Source: Paenibacillus nuruki
GTDB taxonomy: Bacteria; Bacillota; Bacilli; Paenibacillales; Paenibacillaceae
Reading direction: 5' to 3'
DNA: 64,000 bases
Assembly (NCBI RefSeq): GCF_001721045.1
Contig: NZ_MDER01000035.1
Location: forward strand, 110,162-174,161
The position numbers and the translations under genes were made by a program. The notes under the pieces were generated by a model, which saw nothing but the letters and a program-made list of their open reading frames with translations, did not search any database and was not told the origin of the DNA. Below, in pieces: positions 58,304 through 64,000 of this stretch (positions are counted from its first letter, which is position 1; the number at the start of each line of letters is the position of its first letter).

Positions 58304-58348
58304 ATAAAAAAATAACGAACATCGAGAGTATTCTCAACATTCGTTATT
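58304..58348 (-). terminator. Terminator of the APH-family gene
   Basis: AATAACGAA / TTCGTTATT arms (58311-58319, 58340-58348) with inner GAGAG...CTC pairing and seven T on the minus strand. Confidence 0.88.
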
Positions 58349-58391
58349 TCTATGTTCACTTTGGACGAAGTAGTCATCCAGTCTCAATGCA

Positions 58392-59441
58392 TTACTTAAA
58401 TATACGACGACATAATAATTGTAAAAGCGGTCCACTTTTTTCATACCATTGTAGTCCAGCATCAAGACGCTTGGCTTGAGCAATCACCACATCAGCATCA
58501 TCGATCCCTTCGAAATACCGGCTTAAAAAGTGCATAAATACATCAATACGACGTAATAAAATAAGCAACGGGATCACTTCAGTCTCCTGATCTGATAACT
58601 GAACATGAGTAGCATATCCTTGTAAAAAAGCAGTACATTGCTTTTCGTCTGCTCCATTCCACTCTACAGTCTGCAACATATCTGATAAGCATACCGCTGG
58701 CTCCATAGCCCGTAGATCACGTGTAACAAATTCAAAATCCAATATAGCGGTAATCTCTCCATCAGCGGATTCAAGCATATTCGATGCATTTAGATCCCCA
58801 TGAATTAATTGATGTGGTAATGATACCAGACGTGTAATCCGCATCAACTGCTCTCCAAGGCGTTCTCCAATCCGATAAAGAATATCTGCAATACTGTTAA
58901 AATCTTCTGGTGGATGAGCGCAGAACGCTTCCAATCGACCCGGACTGCACAAAGGATACGATTGACCTAAACGATAATAAGGCGGATACACCGGATGCAG
59001 ATCAATATCAATCTGTGCCAATGCCGCTGATAATTGACCGGTGACCTGTCCAAAGTGGAAAATCTCTTCTGTTGTTCTAAGTTGAGGTGTACGCCCATCC
59101 ATATAATGAAATAACGCTGCTATTCTGCCAGCGCTACGAGAATCATCTTCATTGACTGGTTGTGTAACATAGATTGTCTGCCCTTTGGTATCTTTGACAG
59201 GCTTTGGTGTATTTAGCCCAACCAAAACAGCAGGAAGTGCAGATAATACTTCATGCTCATAACGAACTTTCTCAGGTTCGTTGTGTGTCTCATAACGTCT
59301 TAGCACATAACGACTAGACGCGTGATCGATAAACATCGTGGTATTATTCATACCGCCTTTACCTTCAACCATATGCCAATTTCCAGATGGAAAATAATGA
59401 TCTGCCAGTTGTTCCATGGAATCTATATATTCGCTTTCCAA
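58392..59441 (-). CDS. APH-family phosphotransferase
   Basis: Kinase-like fold of the aminoglycoside phosphotransferase/choline kinase family. Catalytic loop QLIHGDLNASNMLES and metal-binding ILDFEFVTRDL are intact; nucleotide-loop region EGKGGMNNTTMFI near the N-terminus. 349 residues. Start TTG 59441, chosen for AAGGAGG seven bases upstream; an ATG eight codons later lacks such a site. Substrate could be a sugar, amino acid or choline-like compound; nothing ties it to antibiotic resistance. Confidence 0.88.
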   Translation of the reverse strand: MESEYIDSMEQLADHYFPSGNWHMVEGKGGMNNTTMFIDHASSRYVLRRYETHNEPEKVRYEHEVLSALPAVLVGLNTPKPVKDTKGQTIYVTQPVNEDDSRSAGRIAALFHYMDGRTPQLRTTEEIFHFGQVTGQLSAALAQIDIDLHPVYPPYYRLGQSYPLCSPGRLEAFCAHPPEDFNSIADILYRIGERLGEQLMRITRLVSLPHQLIHGDLNASNMLESADGEITAILDFEFVTRDLRAMEPAVCLSDMLQTVEWNGADEKQCTAFLQGYATHVQLSDQETEVIPLLILLRRIDVFMHFLSRYFEGIDDADVVIAQAKRLDAGLQWYEKSGPLLQLLCRRIFK

Positions 59442-59849
59442 GGGTTCCCCTCCTTGCTGCCTTTTATAATGCGGGTAATGGAGAAGCTGATTGAGTCCAT
59501 ATCGTTGAGAACTCTAGGTGCAGACACTGACTTTTTTCAAGCCAAAATATGTGAGCAATAGAAATGCAACACGACCATGCTTCATCTATTACGTTGTCTG
59601 TATACTATTCAGCAATCTTATCAGCCTATTGCATCTTATTTTCGATGAAAGCTAACCTCTAACCTTTTACCTGTTTGTTAATAATATAACAATTCAGGTG
59701 TCCTTACCAATCCAAATTTTAACGGATTGCAAAAGTTCAGGAATACGTTTACTTAAACAGCACTGATTCTTGTAATTCTTACCTTATAAATAGCTAGGTA
59801 GCTTCTATATCCTATCTTTGTATGGGTAAAAGATATAAGGGTATACACC
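59442..59849. other. About 400-base region without a gene
   Basis: No credible coding frame, tRNA or riboswitch pattern seen; T-box landmarks are absent. It should contain the promoter for the APH-family gene on the minus strand, but no clear -35/-10 pair was found. Confidence 0.5.
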
Positions 59850-59895
59850 AAAAATCCTTTTCCTGTTCGCAGTGATCTGCTTCAAGAAAAGGATT
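59850..59895 (-). terminator. Terminator of the molybdoenzyme operon
   Basis: AATCCTTTTC (59853-59862) / GAAAAGGATT (59886-59895), with an inner GCAG-ATCA-CTGC hairpin, and TTTTTGG after it on the minus strand. Confidence 0.85.
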
Positions 59896-59947
59896 GATCT
59901 TCTATAGGATAGGAAGTGGGTCAGTATCATTGTTGATATGGTTAGCG

Positions 59948-60472
59948 TTAACGAATAATTTGTTGTTGAGTCGGCAGTTGGGTATCTTGTTGCTGGCATT
60001 TGGTAGCGGCACTTTGGACAGCTCGCATAATTCCTCCGTATCCAGTGCATCGACATAAATTACCACATAGTCCTTCTTTGATCTCATGATCGTTAGGAAG
60101 AGGATTCTGATCCAATAAAGCTTTGGTTGAAATAATCATACCGGGTGTACAATATCCACATTGAAATCCACCTTCTTCTAAAAAAGCTTCCTGAATCGGA
60201 TGTAATTGATCTTCGTGTTCACCATGTAATCCTTCAATAGTCGTAATCTCTTTGCCTGCACATTGATAAGCCATCGTCAGACACGAATTAACAGGTTCTC
60301 CATCAATCAAGACCATACAAGCACCACAGCGACCGATTTCACAAGAGACTTTGGTTCCAGTCAGATCGAGGTCACCACGGATGATATCTAATAAACGACG
60401 CGAAGGATCGATTTGCAGTTCACGATGTTCTCTATTCACAGTCGCTTGCCAGGTTGTATTTGTTGTTTTCAT
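59948..60472 (-). CDS. Xanthine-dehydrogenase-type iron-sulfur subunit
   Basis: Carries two [2Fe-2S] clusters: plant-ferredoxin type (CEIGRCGACMVLIDG...SCL) and the helical domain (GGFQCGYCTPGMII, LCGNLCRCTGYGGI). I use ATG 60472 (MKTTNTTWQATVNREHRELQ), AAGGAG upstream; 174 residues. The start overlaps the stop of the molybdenum subunit (ATGA). Order FAD-Mo-FeS matches pucC-pucD-pucE of B. subtilis. Confidence 0.94.
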   Translation of the reverse strand: MKTTNTTWQATVNREHRELQIDPSRRLLDIIRGDLDLTGTKVSCEIGRCGACMVLIDGEPVNSCLTMAYQCAGKEITTIEGLHGEHEDQLHPIQEAFLEEGGFQCGYCTPGMIISTKALLDQNPLPNDHEIKEGLCGNLCRCTGYGGIMRAVQSAATKCQQQDTQLPTQQQIIR

Positions 60473-62850
60473 CGTGGACTCACTCCTTCTTCTTGCCATG
60501 TTTCGATTGGTTGAATCAGTAATTCACGAGCAACAGGTAAATGAGGAACCCATACACCGACAGCATCCCGAATCGCAGCTGTAATCGCTGGTGCAAGCGC
60601 CACTGAACCTATCTCGCCTATTCCTCGTGGACCAAAGGTGTCTCCTTCTGGCAAATCTTCGATCGCTTCTACTTCAAGAGAGGTATGCATATCTTTGATT
60701 GTAGGAATCAGATACGTATCCATATTTTTAGTCAAATAATGCCCTTGATCCATCACTGCATCTTCAGTAAGTGTGAATCCTAATGCCATCACACTACCGC
60801 CTTCAATTTGTCCCAAAAATCCCATCGGATTAATGACCGGTCCGGCGGCAACCGTATGATAATTCGCTAACAATTTCACATGTCCTGTTAATGTATTAAC
60901 TTCCACTTCGGCGGCAACAGCGGCATACGTATATAAATAATGTCCACCGACTACAGCATCAGGCGTAGTTGGATAAGCGAATTCGGTATCAAAAATCAAT
61001 TGTTCTTGTTGACCGGCTTGACTCATATATTCTGCAATTTCAAGATACGTGATAACAGGTTCAGATTCTTCTAAAAGAATCGGGTCATCGGTCAATAATC
61101 GTATCCCTTTAACCCCTGTGGTTAACTGCTCCGACGGTACACCTGTGATTTGCGTAGCTATTTTTAAGATCGTTTGAAGAAAAGGAGTCTTCAGTCGTTG
61201 CAAAGCCATCCATGCCATCGTCGTCGAACGGGAAGCTGTACTTGAGCCGCTATGAGGTACACGATCCGTATCTCCTATAACGATACTAAGATCATCAGGT
61301 TCACACTGGAAGAGATCCATCAACATCATCTCTAATGTAGCAATTAATCCTTGTCCGAATTCTTCATAGCTAAATGAAACTTCAATCTTGCCTTGTTCAT
61401 TGAGTGCAAGACGTCCGCCAGCGGGGTCATCAATCCCATATCCTAAGCCTGCACCATGCATAGCCAGTGCCGCCCCTATCCCACGCTTAATCCATGGAGG
61501 CTGGAACGTGGATGACTCTTCACTTAGTCCACTCATCACTTCAACGTTATCATGCCATTCAGAATCTGCTGAGCTAGCTAACTGTAACTTACGTTGCCAT
61601 AGCTTGGATTCAGCCAATGCTTGCATCACTTGTTCAAGACCATTGGTCTGTAAAATACGTTGTTCTAATGGCCCAGGATCATGTTGTAGACGACGATTCA
61701 TCATTCGGAATTCCCACGGGTCCATATGGATCATTTCAGCCAATCGATCCATTTGCCCTTCCATTGCAAATATCGCCTGATTGCCACCAAATCCACGAAA
61801 TTCACCAGATAGTCCGTTGTTGGTATAGACCGATACGCCTTCTACATCCACATGCTCCATACGGTAAGGCCCCATAGAGTGTTCTGTTGCAAAATTAAGC
61901 ACAGGTGCTCCCAGTGTCGCATATGCTCCTGTATCTGCCACAATACGAACATAATGAGCGATAAGGCGACCTTGTTCGTCCATGCCTGTTTTCATTTCAA
62001 TCTTCATTGGATGACGCTTGAGTCCAGCCCGAACCGATTCCTGACGTGAATTATGCATTTTGATCGGACGACCACTTTTCAATGCTAATAATGAACCATA
62101 CGGCTGTACATTTAATTCATCTTTACCGCCAAATGAACCCCCAATTGGACTGGATATCACACGAATACGTTCTTCATCCCAACCTAGAATACGCGCAATT
62201 TGCATCCGATCTTTATAACCATGTTGCGTTGGAGCATAGACCGTCAGACGACCATCGCTTTCAGGGACAAATAAACCGCCTTCTGTTTCCATATACGCAT
62301 GCATTTGTCTGGGTGTACTGTAGACTTGATGCACCACATACGCACAATCCGCTAAAGCTGTATCTGTACTTCCACGCTTCACTTGCGTACGATGAAGAAC
62401 ATTGCCTTGGGGATGAAGTCTTGGAGCTGATTCTTCCAGTGCTCTAGTCGGATCGGTAATCGTCTCTAACACTTCATATTCTACATGGATCAAAGACAGC
62501 GCATGTTCAGCAATCTCTAATGACGTTGCGGCTACAGCTGCGATTGCATCTCCAATATAACGAACCGTATCTTCACATAAAGCAGGTTGATCAGGGGTAG
62601 CTATACCAAATCGATTCAGTCCGGGAACATCCTGATGAGTAATCACTGCGATAACGCCTTCATAGGCTTCGGCTTCAGACACATCCAATGACAAAATACG
62701 TGCATGCGGATGAATACTGCGTAGAACACGTCCATATAACATGCCTTCTGCGGTCATATCGGTTAAATATCGCAATTCACCGGTTACTTTTTCTTTACCA
62801 TCCCGTCGTTTGCGCCAGCGTTCTCCACTACTCTCCCGATTCAGCAACAT
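60469..62850 (-). CDS. Xanthine-dehydrogenase-type molybdenum subunit
   Basis: Large Mo-MCD subunit. Aldehyde-oxidase a/b-hammerhead domain (about 18-125), then the cofactor domain with SPIGGSFGGKDELNVQ, GEFRGFGGNQAIFAMEGQMD, a glycine-rich stretch SFSYEEFGQGLIATLEM and the C-terminal GIGEIGSVALAPAITAAIRD containing the expected catalytic Glu. The FRGFGG loop lacks the CODH-type AYRCSFR signature, so a purine or heterocycle hydroxylase is more likely than CO dehydrogenase. 793 residues, intact. Uses the cytosine- or guanine-dinucleotide cofactor made elsewhere. Confidence 0.92.
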   Translation of the reverse strand: MLLNRESSGERWRKRRDGKEKVTGELRYLTDMTAEGMLYGRVLRSIHPHARILSLDVSEAEAYEGVIAVITHQDVPGLNRFGIATPDQPALCEDTVRYIGDAIAAVAATSLEIAEHALSLIHVEYEVLETITDPTRALEESAPRLHPQGNVLHRTQVKRGSTDTALADCAYVVHQVYSTPRQMHAYMETEGGLFVPESDGRLTVYAPTQHGYKDRMQIARILGWDEERIRVISSPIGGSFGGKDELNVQPYGSLLALKSGRPIKMHNSRQESVRAGLKRHPMKIEMKTGMDEQGRLIAHYVRIVADTGAYATLGAPVLNFATEHSMGPYRMEHVDVEGVSVYTNNGLSGEFRGFGGNQAIFAMEGQMDRLAEMIHMDPWEFRMMNRRLQHDPGPLEQRILQTNGLEQVMQALAESKLWQRKLQLASSADSEWHDNVEVMSGLSEESSTFQPPWIKRGIGAALAMHGAGLGYGIDDPAGGRLALNEQGKIEVSFSYEEFGQGLIATLEMMLMDLFQCEPDDLSIVIGDTDRVPHSGSSTASRSTTMAWMALQRLKTPFLQTILKIATQITGVPSEQLTTGVKGIRLLTDDPILLEESEPVITYLEIAEYMSQAGQQEQLIFDTEFAYPTTPDAVVGGHYLYTYAAVAAEVEVNTLTGHVKLLANYHTVAAGPVINPMGFLGQIEGGSVMALGFTLTEDAVMDQGHYLTKNMDTYLIPTIKDMHTSLEVEAIEDLPEGDTFGPRGIGEIGSVALAPAITAAIRDAVGVWVPHLPVARELLIQPIETWQEEGVSPR

Positions 62851-62856
62851 ACTCTG

Positions 62857-63780
62857 TCATCTCCTTTCGATCTGTGAATGAATACTTTCCCATAATCCAG
62901 CTGCTAGCAGATTTCCTGCTGTTTGTTGACGATACTGTTCACTAGCAAAAGGATCGCTGTACGTTACAAAGTCTTCACTTGCTAATAGAGCTATCGACGT
63001 GATCATTTCTGCATGATACCGATTTCCTTCTAATAACTGTTCACATCTTGATAATCGCATCGCAATACCTGAACCACCACCTGCGGCTATTCTAACTTGT
63101 GAGAAGTGCCCTAACGGATCGACCATGGCACGAAAAGCCACCGTAACCAGCGATGGCGTAAATGCTTCTCTCCGTCCAATTTTGCGAAAAAAAGTGATTT
63201 CTTGTTGATGTTCAGTAGACTGCTTTTCTAATACAATACCCATTAAAATAGCATCTAGACTTCTACGACCGCTTTTCACTACATCTAACCAATCGACGAT
63301 ATCTTGTTGGATCAAGTCGACTTTGCTTCCGATATCTGCCCAATGAAGTGAAGCATTGTGCACTAACAAAGCGGGAATAGCATCGCCCACTGCTGAAGCT
63401 ATATTGCCCCCGATTGTTGCTTGATTACGAATAGAAGGAGCGGCAATATGACGACAAGCTTCATATAGAGTGGCTCCATGATTCGCTATATACATATCTG
63501 CTCCGCATTCGCGTAGTCTTGTTAACGCTCCAATGTGTATATGCTGATCACTCTCATCAATGCCACGGAGATCGGCAATCGTATCGAGCCTTATTAAATG
63601 CTCATGTTTACTTACGATGCCGCCTTCCCACTGAGTACGCAATAAGGTTCCACCTGCTACAAAAGCGGCATTGGCTCCATATTGACGTTTGATCATCATG
63701 GCTTCTTCCATATCTGCCGGTTCCCACACCTGACATGGAAAAGGATCAGGAATCCTGCTTGTCTCTATATTCATTTCCAT
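62857..63780 (-). CDS. Xanthine-dehydrogenase-type FAD subunit
   Basis: FAD-binding PCMH-type domain: AAFVAGGTLLRTQWEGG and the second FAD motif NQATIGGNIASAVGDAIPALL, then the CO-dehydrogenase flavoprotein C-terminal domain (FFRKIGRREAFTPSLVTVAF). 307 residues. ATG 63780 with GGAGGTG. First gene of the operon, six bases before the molybdenum subunit gene, and preceded by a strong promoter. Confidence 0.93.
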   Translation of the reverse strand: MEMNIETSRIPDPFPCQVWEPADMEEAMMIKRQYGANAAFVAGGTLLRTQWEGGIVSKHEHLIRLDTIADLRGIDESDQHIHIGALTRLRECGADMYIANHGATLYEACRHIAAPSIRNQATIGGNIASAVGDAIPALLVHNASLHWADIGSKVDLIQQDIVDWLDVVKSGRRSLDAILMGIVLEKQSTEHQQEITFFRKIGRREAFTPSLVTVAFRAMVDPLGHFSQVRIAAGGGSGIAMRLSRCEQLLEGNRYHAEMITSIALLASEDFVTYSDPFASEQYRQQTAGNLLAAGLWESIHSQIERR

Positions 63781-63854
63781 GATGTCACCTCCACTTGTTC
63801 AAACCTTACTTTCGATGATGATATGTGAGCCTTTATCATCTATCCGTTGAACAA

Positions 63855-63883
63855 ATTTTAATGAAATCATGGATTTATGTCAA
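63855..63883 (-). promoter_or_regulatory. SigA-type promoter of the molybdoenzyme operon
   Basis: Minus strand TTGACA (63883-63878), 17-base spacer, TAAAAT (63860-63855): a full -35 and a 5-of-6 -10, about 75 bases before the first start codon. No PucR-type operator was recognised. The rest of the window end (to 64000) is AT-rich with no gene seen. Confidence 0.8.
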
Positions 63884-64000
63884 TTATTCTAACCTATATT
63901 TGTGTTATACCTAAATTAAAGGCATTATTTTGTGCTTTACGCCCTTTAAATAAATAAAATACGATCTTATATGTAATATAATATAACATTAAATGAAAAT

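Noticed and set aside
58392..59441. Aminoglycoside resistance gene
   Set aside because: The fold is APH-like, but many members act on metabolites and nothing in sequence or context points to resistance.
59442..59947. T-box or other riboswitch upstream of the APH-family gene
   Set aside because: No T-box GGGTGG-type sequence, specifier-like stem or attenuator terminator before the start codon could be found.
63781..64000. Purine riboswitch before the xanthine-dehydrogenase-type operon
   Set aside because: The conserved core of purine riboswitches is absent; a plain SigA promoter explains the region.

Overview
The window looks like a chromosomal segment of a low-GC Gram-positive spore former, most likely Paenibacillus or a close Paenibacillaceae relative. 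The evidence is Bacillus-like core gene order (rplS / lepB / rbgA / rnhB / flagellar-export-like genes / sucCD / dprA / topA / trmFO / hslVU / flg), strong AAGGAGG ribosome binding sites, SigA-type promoters, CcpA- and FapR-type operators and a NucB sporulation nuclease. No rRNA, tRNA, insertion sequence, prophage or CRISPR array was seen.

Layout. 1-10341 (all minus strand): 5' end of flgB, an 838-base AT-rich gap, hslU, hslV, trmFO, topA, dprA, sucD, sucC. 10530-18280 is a mixed-strand accessory block lying between the core genes sucC and comM: ohrR/ohr peroxide defence, a Thr-rich lipoprotein, a sulfite-oxidase-fold protein with a 51-residue membrane partner, a plasmid-type replicon (iteron array, DnaA box, AT-rich stretch and a Rep_3 initiator), and a divergent TetR / FAD-monooxygenase pair. 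18306-32685 returns to core minus-strand genes: comM, yraN, an FlhB-C-like and a FliK-like gene, rnhB, rbgA, lepB, rplS, a hypothetical, trmD, rimM, khpA, rpsP, ffh, ylxM, a hemolysin-III family gene and ftsY. 32748-44355 is smc, rnc and the fatty-acid/phospholipid operon fapR-plsX-fabH-fabD-fabG-acpP-fabF, then rpmF and yceD. 44507-49211 holds tmcAL, a Lon/PDZ protease, coaD, rsmD, nucB and a yjfB-type motility gene. 49373-63780 is a catabolic region: SMP-30 lactonase, SGNH esterase, alpha/beta esterase, AraC regulator, GH42 beta-galactosidase, altronate dehydratase and tagaturonate reductase, an APH-family kinase, and a three-subunit xanthine-dehydrogenase-type molybdoenzyme.

How it fits together. 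The ffh/ftsY/lepB genes serve protein targeting; rplS, rpsP, rimM, trmD, rbgA, khpA, rnc, rsmD, rpmF and yceD serve ribosome and RNA biogenesis; the fab operon is under a FapR operator just upstream of fapR. The esterase operon has a CcpA-type site inside its promoter, and uxaBA has a LacI-type palindrome, consistent with pectin and hemicellulose use.

Most notable: a complete iteron-type replication origin embedded among chromosomal genes. Next: two genes (fapR and the SMP-30 gene) whose best-placed initiation codon is AUC; an HslV whose N-terminus is Met-Asp-Leu-Ser rather than Met-Ser/Thr; loss of xerC and codY from their usual places beside hslVU; and a 51-residue membrane protein gene coupled to the molybdoenzyme.
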